A DNA stretch of 25,793 nt from Candidatus Peregrinibacteria bacterium CG_4_10_14_0_2_um_filter_43_11 (GTDB lineage: Bacteria; Patescibacteriota; Gracilibacteria; UM-FILTER-43-11), in the NCBI GenBank assembly GCA_002792495.1, contig PFOK01000029.1:1-25793 (forward strand), written 5' to 3'. Positions 6,325 to 14,008 of the stretch are shown piece after piece. The position numbers were made by a program, and so were the translations under genes. Position 1 is the first letter of the stretch; every line of letters begins with the position of its first letter. The notes below the pieces were generated by a model, which had not been told where the DNA came from, made no database searches, and saw only the letters and a list, made by a program, of their open reading frames with translations.

Positions 6325-8358
6325 ATGTATTATTACAGACGCCCCGCTCATAAACGTGTTCGCCACTATTTCATGCCGTTTTTCATGATTTTGTTTTTGA
6401 TTCTGCTGGTTTTCTTCGGGTGGCGTGTGATCAACTCCGCTTTCACTGACAGTAGCCGCAACACCATCAACGAATGGGTGTTCCTGGATATCAATAGCGG
6501 CAGTGTGAAAGGCATGGCATCGGATAGCAGTGAATGGAAAACGGATAATATTCCCGATAAAATCTATTTGCAACGGGGGGAAAAAATCAAAACAGGACCG
6601 GATGGTCGCGCGTCGCTGACTTTTTTCGACAAGAGTACCATTCGCCTTGATGTGAATTCAGAGGCGGATTTTCAGACCCTGAAACGCAAAAAAGAAATAA
6701 ATACGATCGAAACGGTTTTGCCTCAGGGGAGTGCTTGGATCACCGTTAAACCCTTGAGTGATCCGGATTCTGTTTTTACTTTGTATACCGGTTCTCTTAA
6801 AATCGATTCACATGAGGGCGTTTTAGCCATTGATAGCCCCAATACCGTCTACATGATCAACGGCAGTGCCCAAATCAGTTTGATGAAAGAGGGAGAGGCG
6901 GTAAAAACGTACACGTTAGGAGTTGGGCAACAATTCATGCTGGATGAACAGGGAACTCGGAAAATCGCGAATGGCCAGGAGGCGGATGTTATTTTTGCCA
7001 TCAGTGACCGTTTTAAAACGTCTTCTTGGTATCAATGGAATATGACGCAGAATGATTTAATCAGTGATATGAATTTTCCCGACGAAGGCACTGCGTCACT
7101 TTCCGCTGGCGACACCACCATCGATCTCACAACGGATACCGCGGTTGATTCCACTGATACGACAACCGATTTACCAAGCGATTTATCCACCACCGACACA
7201 ACGCCTAAAAAAGAAGTGACTATTCTCAGCCCCAAGAATCACAGCGCCGTCAATAAATCCACCGTTGATATTTCCGGCGAATATGATGTGAACGCCGTTA
7301 GTGCTATTTATGTTCAGAATAAAAAAGCGAGCTTTGATACTCTGGGCAAATGGACGGCCTATGATGTAGCGCTCAATAGAGAGGGGGAGAATGTCATCAC
7401 CATTGAAACGGAAAACAGAGAAGGCCAACGTACCCCGTTGAGTCCCTTTGTGATTGAATACGACACCATCGCTCCTTCACGGCCGGAGATCACCGCTCCG
7501 GGTAAAAATGGGGATTCGGTGGTTTTAGAGAGTACAGAACAGGCCATTAGTGGCTCTGTGAGTGCTGATACTTACGCTGTTATTGTGGATGATTATCGTT
7601 TGGGTAAATATGTTCCCGGTAGCAAGGCATTTGAGTATTACGCGAAGACGGTTATCGGAAATTTAAAGGCGGGTGAAAACACTTATAAAATCTACGCGGA
7701 GGACAAGGCCGGTAATCGCAGTGAAGCGACTATCATCACGTTGGTTTTAAACCCGGATGTGATTGAAAAATCCGCCGAATCTATGCCGACCGAAGCTTTG
7801 CCTTCTTCCTCTACGGGTGGCGTTAAGATCACGGAACCAAATGGCGGAAGCAGTTTTACTACGGTTAAAACGGAATTCGAAATCAAGGGTACTGCTCCTG
7901 CCACTGCGGCAAAAATACTTGTAAACGATTACGAACTTTCTAAATTCAAACCGGGAGATGTACAATGGAGTTATCGCGCCTATGCGAGTATGGGAAATCT
8001 GGAAATCGGTAAAAAAAATACCTATACCGCCAAGGCTTATGACGCGGAAGATCACTTGCTCGGTTCTGCCAGCATTGTGATTGATGTTGAAAGTGAAGGG
8101 TCTCCTCAAATTACCATTCCTACCACCAAGAGTTCTTACCTCACTACGCTGAATGAACTCGTCATCGGCGGCAGTGTGGGAAAATGGGTACAGGCGATTT
8201 ATATCAATGATAAAAAGTTATTGAATTATATTCCTGGAAATGAAAAATGGTATTACACTGTTCAGCTCAAACCCGGTGTTAATCTGTTTAGCGTTTACGG
8301 CGAAAAAGACGACGTTAAAACCGGTAGCGACAGCATTGAAATAACGTATCAACCCTGA
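6325..8358 (+). CDS. Membrane-anchored FecR-domain protein with Ig-like repeats
   Basis: This 677-residue protein has a short basic cytoplasmic N-terminus, a transmembrane helix (about residues 17-36), and a FecR-type domain (about 50-215). The FecR features include LQRGEKIKTGPDGRASLTFFDKS and a late LGVGQQF segment. A Thr/Ser/Asp-rich linker (about 255-295) leads to about four Ig-like beta-sandwich modules to the end. The last three modules share a recurring motif, V-[ND]-D-Y-x-L-x-K-[YF]-x-P-G, seen as VDDYRLGKYVPG, VNDYELSKFKPG and INDKKLLNYIPG. It is most likely displayed on the cell surface as an adhesin or wall-binding protein. The FecR domain here probably does not act in iron-siderophore signalling, because no sigma factor or TonB system is nearby. 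No Shine-Dalgarno sequence is visible. Confidence 0.8.
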   Translation: MYYYRRPAHKRVRHYFMPFFMILFLILLVFFGWRVINSAFTDSSRNTINEWVFLDINSGSVKGMASDSSEWKTDNIPDKIYLQRGEKIKTGPDGRASLTFFDKSTIRLDVNSEADFQTLKRKKEINTIETVLPQGSAWITVKPLSDPDSVFTLYTGSLKIDSHEGVLAIDSPNTVYMINGSAQISLMKEGEAVKTYTLGVGQQFMLDEQGTRKIANGQEADVIFAISDRFKTSSWYQWNMTQNDLISDMNFPDEGTASLSAGDTTIDLTTDTAVDSTDTTTDLPSDLSTTDTTPKKEVTILSPKNHSAVNKSTVDISGEYDVNAVSAIYVQNKKASFDTLGKWTAYDVALNREGENVITIETENREGQRTPLSPFVIEYDTIAPSRPEITAPGKNGDSVVLESTEQAISGSVSADTYAVIVDDYRLGKYVPGSKAFEYYAKTVIGNLKAGENTYKIYAEDKAGNRSEATIITLVLNPDVIEKSAESMPTEALPSSSTGGVKITEPNGGSSFTTVKTEFEIKGTAPATAAKILVNDYELSKFKPGDVQWSYRAYASMGNLEIGKKNTYTAKAYDAEDHLLGSASIVIDVESEGSPQITIPTTKSSYLTTLNELVIGGSVGKWVQAIYINDKKLLNYIPGNEKWYYTVQLKPGVNLFSVYGEKDDVKTGSDSIEITYQP

Positions 8359-8364
8359 TCTTAA

Positions 8365-8483
8365 ATTGACCTAATTCATTCTAATTATACTAATTGCTCT
8401 AAAAAAGTTCCAATGCTCAAGTTTGTGATTTGGTGTTTAGAATTTTATTATTTTTCAGGTCAATTAGTGCAATTGGGTCAATT
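8365..8483. repeat. Inverted clusters of 9-bp repeats between convergent genes
   Basis: The left cluster (8365-8401) reads on the plus strand ATTGACCTA, ATTCATTCTA, ATTATACTA, ATTGCTCTA. The right cluster (8457-8483) is three exact 9-mers, AGGTCAATT, AGTGCAATT, GGGTCAATT, the same unit in reverse orientation. The two arrays can pair over part of their length. They lie between the convergent FecR-like and mltG genes and could act as a weak two-way terminator or mRNA-end structure. Confidence 0.6.
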
Positions 8484-8502
8484 AGAAATTTGGAAATAGC
8501 CC

Positions 8503-9495
8503 TTATAGGTATTTTGCCTTATTCGCATTGTGTTCTTTCAGGGTTTTTCCGTAATGAATTCCCCCTTCGCTATCGTGCAGATAATATAGATAGTCGCTTT
8601 TTTGCGGATAAATTGCCGCCTCCAGGCTTTCCACGCCGGGATTGGAGATGGGGGTAGGGGGAAGCCCCCGGTATTTGCGTGTATTATAAGGAGATTGAAT
8701 CGCTAGATCATGAGCCGTCAGACCCCCTTTGGTGCGACCCAACGCGTATAAAATAGTGGCATCCACACCAAGGCCGATGTTGTTGTCCAGACGTTTCCAC
8801 AAAATGCCTGCCACCCTAGGACGCTCGCTTGAGTTTCTTTCCTCACGCTCCACAATGGAGGCCACAATCACGATTTCCTCCAAAGTGCGTGCACTTTTTT
8901 GAATGACCGCTTCATCCGCGGAATCAATATGGTTTTTGAAGGTGCTGAGCATGCGCCGAATGAAGGTTTTGCTGTCGAACCCCTCACTATCAATAAAATA
9001 GGTATCCGGATACAAATAGCCCTCCAAGCCGTTTTTTGGCAAAAAGTCAAAAACGAAGACGCAGGTTTTGACACACTCCATAAAATCCTTTTGAGTGGTC
9101 ACTCCTATTTTTTCCAATTGTTCACCGATCTGATTGGCTGTCCACCCCTCCAAAACAGTCACCGCAAGTTCTTCTGTTTTTCCTTCCACCAATGCCTGAA
9201 CGATTTCCGGAAGGGTTTGATTGGATTTTAAAACAATACGTCCCGCCTTTACTTGATGAGCCAGTTCATTTTGCTTGAGATAGAGTTTGAAAATCATCGG
9301 ACTCGCTATGAGTTTTTTTTGATACAACGTTTCGGCGATAGTGTCTATCGAACTTCCTTTTTTGATTTCCACAACCACACGATTTTCTTCACGCGGATTT
9401 AAGGAATAACGAATGGCGCCGGCGTACCATTGGTATAGCCAGACAATGAAAGTGATACTCAGTCCAATCACAAAAAGGGAAGTCAGTTTTTTCAT
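8503..9495 (-). CDS. mltG: Endolytic murein transglycosylase MltG (YceG-like)
   Basis: MltG cleaves nascent glycan strands at the membrane and is thought to end peptidoglycan polymerisation. The 330-residue length is normal. It has an N-terminal transmembrane helix (about 5-25), a LysM-like segment (about 40-100, VVVEIKKGSSIDTIAETLYQKKLI), and the YceG catalytic domain. The domain shows LEGYLYPDTYFI and EEIVIVASIVEREE. E216 of VASIVEREE aligns with the catalytic glutamate of E. coli MltG. The late GLPPTPISNPG motif and the C-terminal HYGKTLKEHNANKAKYL are also diagnostic. It lies 57 bases downstream of the YbaB gene, probably in the same unit. It has no Shine-Dalgarno sequence; an array of 8-bp repeats sits just before the start. 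Confidence 0.95.
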   Translation of the reverse strand: MKKLTSLFVIGLSITFIVWLYQWYAGAIRYSLNPREENRVVVEIKKGSSIDTIAETLYQKKLIASPMIFKLYLKQNELAHQVKAGRIVLKSNQTLPEIVQALVEGKTEELAVTVLEGWTANQIGEQLEKIGVTTQKDFMECVKTCVFVFDFLPKNGLEGYLYPDTYFIDSEGFDSKTFIRRMLSTFKNHIDSADEAVIQKSARTLEEIVIVASIVEREERNSSERPRVAGILWKRLDNNIGLGVDATILYALGRTKGGLTAHDLAIQSPYNTRKYRGLPPTPISNPGVESLEAAIYPQKSDYLYYLHDSEGGIHYGKTLKEHNANKAKYL

Positions 9496-9508
9496 AAATC
9501 AATTCAGT

Positions 9509-9535
9509 ATTACAGTGCTACAGTGCACAGTGTAC
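9509..9535. repeat. Degenerate 8-bp tandem repeat upstream of mltG
   Basis: On the minus strand this reads as ACACTGT, GCACTGTA, GCACTGTA, ATACTGAA, two exact copies of GCACTGTA with diverged flanking copies. It is related to the array at 3500-3531. It lies in the 57-base gap between the YbaB gene and mltG. Confidence 0.55.
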
Positions 9536-9552
9536 GGAGGTTGGAAATAAAA

Positions 9553-9852
9553 TTAGTTCTGGCCAAACATGCCACTCAAGCCACCCATGACGTCTTTCAT
9601 TTTTTCGGCACCGATGGTCTGGGATTTTTTAATCGCCTTATTCGCCGCTTCCAAAAAAGCTTTCCCCATTCGTTTTGCATCTCCCGCGATGGCTTCGGCT
9701 ATTTTTACATCCAAGAAATGTTGTTCGCCATCCACCGTAATCACCACACCATCCACCTCGGATTCGATATGGATGTTTTTGAGTTCCTTTTTGATTTGCT
9801 TGGCCTGTTTTTGTAATTTGTACATGTCTTTTGCCTGATTCATGAATCCCAT
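9553..9852 (-). CDS. Nucleoid-associated protein, YbaB/EbfC family
   Basis: This 99-residue protein matches the small DNA-binding YbaB/EbfC family. It has an N-terminal helix rich in Gln and Lys (KDMYKLQKQAKQIKKELKNI), a central beta-sheet (SEVDGVVITVDGEQHFLDVKI), and a C-terminal helix ending in MKDVMGGLSGMFGQN, typical of family members. These proteins form dimers that bind DNA. In many bacteria the gene lies beside dnaX and recR; here dnaX is about 2.6 kb away on the other strand. Two ATG codons (9852 and 9843) are possible starts. Neither has a Shine-Dalgarno sequence, and I kept the longer frame. Confidence 0.92.
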   Translation of the reverse strand: MGFMNQAKDMYKLQKQAKQIKKELKNIHIESEVDGVVITVDGEQHFLDVKIAEAIAGDAKRMGKAFLEAANKAIKKSQTIGAEKMKDVMGGLSGMFGQN

Positions 9853-9882
9853 AGTATTTTTATTAGATAATAATCGAAAGTA

Positions 9883-9891
9883 ATTCTAACA
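9883..9891 (-). promoter_or_regulatory. Extended -10 promoter of the YbaB gene
   Basis: On the minus strand TGT-TAGAAT forms an extended -10 element 31 bases before the ATG at 9852. The -35 region is only a T-rich tract and does not match the consensus. Confidence 0.4.
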
Positions 9892-10015
9892 CACACATTT
9901 TTTGAAAAAAAGCGTTTCATTGAGTGCCTGTACTAAATAAATTAAAAAAATACTCTTCATGTGGTTCATGGTCTGTTTTCTATCACCATCACTCATAGTG
10001 GGTTAAAAAGTCGGC

Positions 10016-10044
10016 TTGCTTTTTCTTTTGAACTTCTATATAAA
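10016..10044 (+). promoter_or_regulatory. Probable rpsU-der promoter
   Basis: On the plus strand TTGCTT (10016-10021), a 17-base spacer and TATAAA (10039-10044) give a plausible sigma-70-type promoter. The predicted start near 10051 lies about 36 bases before the rpsU ATG. The rest of the 234-base gap between the YbaB gene and rpsU shows nothing else I can name. Confidence 0.45.
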
Positions 10045-10075
10045 TAGGTGGCTTTATTTATTATTGATTTCAAAA

Positions 10076-10080
10076 AGAGG
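10076..10080 (+). promoter_or_regulatory. Shine-Dalgarno sequence of rpsU
   Basis: AGAGG followed by T, with six bases before the ATG at 10087, is a good match to the anti-Shine-Dalgarno sequence. It fixes the rpsU start against the longer open frame that begins at 10048. It is the only clear Shine-Dalgarno sequence I found in the window. Confidence 0.75.
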
Positions 10081-10086
10081 TTATCT

Positions 10087-10293
10087 ATGATCTACACTAT
10101 TAAAAAAGACAATGAATCAGGAGAACGGTTGATGAATCGTTTCAAAAAAATTATTAAACGTAGTCGTATTTTGATGGATGCGAAAAAGAAACGTTTTCGT
10201 ATCCACAAACCCACAAAAAAGTTTGTCCGTCAGGCCGCTGTGATGCGTGCCGGTCATCGCAAGAGACGTGAAATAGAACAATTAGCCAATTAA
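10087..10293 (+). CDS. rpsU: Small ribosomal subunit protein bS21
   Basis: bS21 binds the 30S platform near the 3' end of 16S rRNA and assists translation initiation. The 68-residue, highly basic protein fits the family: SGERLMNRFKKIIKRSRILM corresponds to the conserved Arg-Phe-Lys helix, and KKKRFRIHKPTKKFVRQ to the R-R-x-F-x-x-K-P segment. It is divergent from the E. coli protein at the N-terminus. The start at 10087 is chosen because of the Shine-Dalgarno sequence at 10076-10080. The stop codon lies one base before the der start, so the two genes are almost certainly co-transcribed and probably translationally coupled. Confidence 0.88.
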   Translation: MIYTIKKDNESGERLMNRFKKIIKRSRILMDAKKKRFRIHKPTKKFVRQAAVMRAGHRKRREIEQLAN

Positions 10294-10294
10294 A

Positions 10295-11686
10295 ATGAAA
10301 ACGCCGATCGTTGCTATTGTGGGGCGACCCAATACCGGGAAGTCCACGCTGTTCAATAAGATTGCCGGGAATCGTATTGCTATTACCAGTGCCGAAGCCG
10401 GAACAACCCGGGATCGTATTTTTTATAAAGTGGAATGTCCTGAGGTTGATTTTTTTCTTGTGGATACAGGCGGTCTTGAGTTTGGAAAAGGAAACACCAC
10501 AATAGAAAGTGACATGCGAAGTCAGGCGCGTGTGGCGATTGACGAGGCTGATCTCATTCTTTTTATTGTTGAAGGAAAGGGGGATTTAACAGTCGATGAT
10601 TTTAGAGTGGCTGATTTACTTCGTAAGACAACAAAAAAGAAAACTGTTTTTTTGATCGCCAATAAGTGTGATCAGTCTTTGGAAGACACTCAATTGGCAC
10701 ACTTGTACGAGCTGGGTCTCGGAGATCCTGTTCAGATTTCCGCTTTGAATCGTGTGGGGATTGACATTCTGGTTGATCAGATCACTTCTCAGTTGAAAGA
10801 TCAGCATTTTTTAGTGAAACATTCTTCCGAGTATCGTGCCGCGATTAAACAGGAAAAAAATCACCTCAATCTTGCGCTTGTCGGAAAGCCAAACGTAGGA
10901 AAGTCTTCCCTCATCAACGCACTGCTCAACCAGGATCGCCTTATTGTTTCCGAGATCCCCGGTACCACACGTGATACCACAGATAGCTTGGTTAAAAACC
11001 AGGGCAAGACCTATAATTTTATCGATACGGCGGGGCTGAAAAAACGAGGAAAAATTGAAAAAGGCATTGAACACTTTAGTGCCTTGCGTTCTATGATGGC
11101 AATTGAACGTGCTGATATCGCATTGCTTGTGATTGATTCCAGTCAACCCATCAGTCATCAGGATCAGCAAATTGCCAATTATATTTTAACGGCTTACAAG
11201 GGACTGATCATCCTGGTGAATAAATGGGATATAAAAGAAGATGACGAACAAAAGGAGGAGGAACGTCGTGCGTTTTTTATTCATAAGTTGCAGAAAAAAT
11301 TCAGTTTTGCTCCATGGATACCGGTTATTTTTACTTCCGCGACTGAAAAAAAGAATCTGAATATGATTTTTGAGCAGGTTGAAAAAGTTAATCTTGAGCG
11401 CAAAAAACGCATTCAAACACGGGAACTCAATACTTTTCTTTCCCAAACCACTATGGATCATGAGCCGAGTGGAACCAAGCGATTTCCTCCAAAAATTTTC
11501 TACATCACTCAAGCCACGATTGATCCACCGGAATTTGTAGTGTTTGTGAATAAAAAAAGTTATTTCCATTTTTCTTACCTGCGTTATCTCGAAAACCGTC
11601 TGCGCGAAAAGTTCGGTTTCATCGGCACCCCGATAAAAATGGATTACCGCGAAAAAGAAAGGCGTTTTAGCGGGGGAAAGAAATAA
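10295..11686 (+). CDS. der: Ribosome biogenesis GTPase Der (EngA)
   Basis: Der is the tandem-GTPase factor needed for 50S subunit maturation. The 463-residue protein shows both G domains. The first has P-loop GRPNTGKS (10-17), DTGG and NKCD. The second has P-loop GKPNVGKS (197-204), DTAG and NKWD. The C-terminal KH-like domain (about 365-450) includes PPKIFYITQATIDPPEFVVFVN and a late segment typical of the family. The gene starts one base after the rpsU stop and has no Shine-Dalgarno sequence, so it probably depends on ribosomes finishing rpsU. The pairing of a ribosomal protein and a ribosome assembly factor is functionally coherent. Confidence 0.97.
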   Translation: MKTPIVAIVGRPNTGKSTLFNKIAGNRIAITSAEAGTTRDRIFYKVECPEVDFFLVDTGGLEFGKGNTTIESDMRSQARVAIDEADLILFIVEGKGDLTVDDFRVADLLRKTTKKKTVFLIANKCDQSLEDTQLAHLYELGLGDPVQISALNRVGIDILVDQITSQLKDQHFLVKHSSEYRAAIKQEKNHLNLALVGKPNVGKSSLINALLNQDRLIVSEIPGTTRDTTDSLVKNQGKTYNFIDTAGLKKRGKIEKGIEHFSALRSMMAIERADIALLVIDSSQPISHQDQQIANYILTAYKGLIILVNKWDIKEDDEQKEEERRAFFIHKLQKKFSFAPWIPVIFTSATEKKNLNMIFEQVEKVNLERKKRIQTRELNTFLSQTTMDHEPSGTKRFPPKIFYITQATIDPPEFVVFVNKKSYFHFSYLRYLENRLREKFGFIGTPIKMDYREKERRFSGGKK

Positions 11687-11716
11687 AGATGCTTTTTCCG
11701 AAAGTCATTTTTTGTG

Positions 11717-11740
11717 CCCCTTCTCCGTGTTAAGAAGGGG
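11717..11740. terminator. Hairpin between convergent der and the DsbA-like gene
   Basis: CCCCTTCT (11717-11724) and AGAAGGGG (11733-11740) form a perfect 8-bp G/C-rich stem with an 8-base loop. On the plus strand the stem is followed by GGGTTATTGTTG, not a true T-run; on the minus strand it is followed by A residues. It may end both transcripts weakly or protect mRNA ends. Confidence 0.45.
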
Positions 11741-11767
11741 GGGTTATTGTTGTCACAACCGATTTCT

Positions 11768-12358
11768 TTATTTGGAGGTAGCGGATTGGCTAGCTAAAGT
11801 GCGAAGATAACTCACGAAACTTTCATATCCGCTGAAGCGAGTCTCCTGACCGTTGAGGTAGAGAGTAGGGGTCCCCTTTAGACCACGGCTCTGCCCCTCT
11901 GCCTGATCGGCGGTGATATTGTTTTTATATTTATGACTACTGATGCACTCGCCAAAAGAAGTTGAATCGAGACCAAGCTGATCCCCAATGGCATGGATGG
12001 TTTCGATGGAAAGATTTTTTTGATTCTCAAAAGCCAGGTCGGCGAATTCCCAAAATTTTCCTTGTTCTCCGGCACATTCACTGGCTTCGGCAGTTACAAA
12101 AGCGTATGTGTGATAGGGGAGGGGAAACTGATAAAATTCCAAACGGGCGAGCGTTGGGTTTTCACGAACCGCACGTGCCACTTCCGGACTAATAAATTCG
12201 CAGGCAGGACATTCGAAATCGGAAAATTCCTCTATCAATACCGGTGCATCCGCGTTTCCCAAAAAGGGGCGATCACGCCTACTTCCCCTTCCACTTGGAT
12301 CACCGCAAGCAGTTAAAACAATGAAGCTGAATGCAAAAAGAATAAGATATTTTTTCAT
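11768..12358 (-). CDS. DsbA/thioredoxin-fold lipoprotein (BdbD-like thiol-disulfide oxidoreductase)
   Basis: This 196-residue protein has a lipoprotein signal peptide: Lys-Lys, a hydrophobic core, then the lipobox LTAC with Cys18. The mature part is a DsbA-type thioredoxin fold with the active site FECPAC (C50 and C53), and the cis-proline loop GTPTLYLNG (Pro164). Proteins like this form or rearrange disulfide bonds in exported proteins while anchored on the outer face of the membrane. Two further cysteines (C95 and C138) may form a structural bond. No DsbB or VKOR partner is in the window. It diverges from dnaX, with overlapping promoters. The start is the ATG at 12358, with no Shine-Dalgarno sequence. 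Confidence 0.9.
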   Translation of the reverse strand: MKKYLILFAFSFIVLTACGDPSGRGSRRDRPFLGNADAPVLIEEFSDFECPACEFISPEVARAVRENPTLARLEFYQFPLPYHTYAFVTAEASECAGEQGKFWEFADLAFENQKNLSIETIHAIGDQLGLDSTSFGECISSHKYKNNITADQAEGQSRGLKGTPTLYLNGQETRFSGYESFVSYLRTLASQSATSK

Positions 12359-12408
12359 GGGTCTAAAAAATTTAAATGGTAATTTTTATTATTTTGGAGG
12401 ACAATTGG

Positions 12409-12437
12409 ATCTTAATTAAATTGTCATAAAAAGGCAA
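12409..12437 (-). promoter_or_regulatory. Promoter of the DsbA-like lipoprotein gene
   Basis: On the minus strand TTGCCT (12432-12437), a 17-base spacer and TAAGAT (12409-12414) form a plausible promoter. It interleaves with the plus-strand dnaX promoter, whose -35 lies in this spacer. Confidence 0.5.
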
Positions 12438-12449
12438 ATCTGATACCCT
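12421..12449 (+). promoter_or_regulatory. Promoter of dnaX
   Basis: On the plus strand TTGTCA (12421-12426), a 17-base spacer and TACCCT (12444-12449) preceded by TGA (extended -10). The perfect palindrome TTCAATATTGAA (12461-12472) lies just downstream, in the predicted leader, and could be a regulator site or chance A/T symmetry. Confidence 0.5.
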
Positions 12450-12485
12450 TTTTGCACACGTTCAATATTGAATATAAAATCAATT

Positions 12486-13973
12486 ATGTCGCTTTATCTC
12501 AAATACCGACCCCAAAATTTTGCTTCCGTTGTTGGGCAACAACACGTTGTGACTACTCTGGAAAACGCGCTCAGACACGATTCTTTAACTCATGCTTATC
12601 TTTTTGCAGGACCCCGGGGTACAGGCAAAACATCCTTGGCGCGCATCATTGCCAAGGGGATCAACTGCACCCGTTTGACCGAAGAGGGGGAACCTTGTAA
12701 TGAGTGTTCCATTTGCAAAGATATTAATAAAGGGCGTTTGGTGGATCTTATTGAAATCGATGCCGCGAGCAATCGTGGAATTGATGAAATACGTGATTTG
12801 AAGGAAAAAATCCTGTTCGCTCCAACTCACGCCAAAAAGAAGGTCTACATCATCGACGAGGTACACATGCTCACTAAAGAAGCTTTTAACGCGCTACTAA
12901 AAACATTGGAGGAGCCTCCGGATCACGCGTATTTTATTTTGGCCACAACAGAAGCTCATAAAATTCCCGAAACGATTATTTCGCGCTGTCAACTTTTCAA
13001 CTTTAAACGTATTACGAGTCAGGATATTGTTTTACGTCTTGAAAAAATTGCTCAGAGCGAGGGGGTCGACGCGGAGTCAGAGGCATTGATATTGATCAGC
13101 AAAATGGCAAATGGGGGCTTGCGTGACGCGATCGGTATGTTTGAACAGATGACTCTGGACAATAAAATTGAATACGAACGAGTCGCGGTCAATTTGGGAT
13201 TGAGCGGTACTTTGCTGGTGGAATCCTTTTTTAATGCGCTCATCACACAGAATACCATCAAAGCTCTCGAAATCCTTAATGACATCAATCATCAGGGAAA
13301 GAACCTAAATCAGTTTGCAGGAGAAGTGATTTCCTTTTTGCGTGAACAAATGCTCATCAATATTGAGAATAAAGAGCAATTGAAGGTGCTTATGGGGCTT
13401 GTCGAAATTTTTTCCGATTCCAAGCTTCAGATCAGCCAGTCTTTTATTCCTCAATTACCCCTTGAAATCGCTATCATCAAGGCCTGCATCCTAGGGGAGG
13501 GAAGTACCACTCCCTCCATTGAAAGTGAAAAAGTGAAAGATAAAAAGGTGACTCCTACCCCCTCTCTTCCGGAGAAAGAAATCAAAAAAGAAGTTGTAAA
13601 AACAGAATCGCCGCTTTCGAATGACGAAGAGGGGGGGGACGAAATCAGTCTCGCCAACATTAAAGGGAATTGGAAGCGCGTGAGTGAAAAAGTAATCACC
13701 CCTTTTATTCGTGTCTCTCTTTTAGATGGCGAACCGGTTAAGTTCGAAAATGGAGAGTTACACCTCGCCTTCAAATCAAGCTCCCTGATGGAAAAAATTG
13801 AAAATATTCGTAATCAGGCAGAGGTTCAAAACGCGTTTGAAGCTGTTTTTAAGCGAAAAATAATCCTTCATTTCACTTTGAACAAATTGAACTTAAAACC
13901 GGTGACCGAAACTCCGGAAAAAGCGGATGCCCCCAGTATGATCGAGATGGCCAACGAAGTTTTTGGGGATTAA
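12486..13973 (+). CDS. dnaX: DNA polymerase III subunit gamma/tau
   Basis: DnaX is the clamp-loader ATPase of the replicase. This copy has 495 residues from the ATG at 12486 (MSLYLKYRPQNF, a typical start). The open frame reaches 12468, but through a TTG with no support. It shows Walker A GPRGTGKT (42-49), the zinc module C61/C71/C74/C77, Walker B DEVHML (124-129), sensor 1 LATTEAHKIPETIISRCQ, and the lid domain GGLRDAIGMFEQM. A Lys/Glu/Pro-rich linker (about 345-390) precedes a C-terminal domain seen in many bacterial DnaX proteins. It is shorter than E. coli tau. I saw no convincing frameshift signal for a separate gamma form. It probably heads the transcript that continues into the folate genes. 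Confidence 0.96.
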   Translation: MSLYLKYRPQNFASVVGQQHVVTTLENALRHDSLTHAYLFAGPRGTGKTSLARIIAKGINCTRLTEEGEPCNECSICKDINKGRLVDLIEIDAASNRGIDEIRDLKEKILFAPTHAKKKVYIIDEVHMLTKEAFNALLKTLEEPPDHAYFILATTEAHKIPETIISRCQLFNFKRITSQDIVLRLEKIAQSEGVDAESEALILISKMANGGLRDAIGMFEQMTLDNKIEYERVAVNLGLSGTLLVESFFNALITQNTIKALEILNDINHQGKNLNQFAGEVISFLREQMLINIENKEQLKVLMGLVEIFSDSKLQISQSFIPQLPLEIAIIKACILGEGSTTPSIESEKVKDKKVTPTPSLPEKEIKKEVVKTESPLSNDEEGGDEISLANIKGNWKRVSEKVITPFIRVSLLDGEPVKFENGELHLAFKSSSLMEKIENIRNQAEVQNAFEAVFKRKIILHFTLNKLNLKPVTETPEKADAPSMIEMANEVFGD

Positions 13974-14008
13974 GCGTTCCTTCATTAAAATACCATTTAC
14001 ATTCTAAG

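Noticed and set aside
13500..13620. Programmed frameshift making a gamma form of DnaX
   Set aside because: A-rich stretches occur (AAAAAAG and AAAAAG), but none is in the frame of a canonical A-AAA-AAG slippery site with a stem-loop following.
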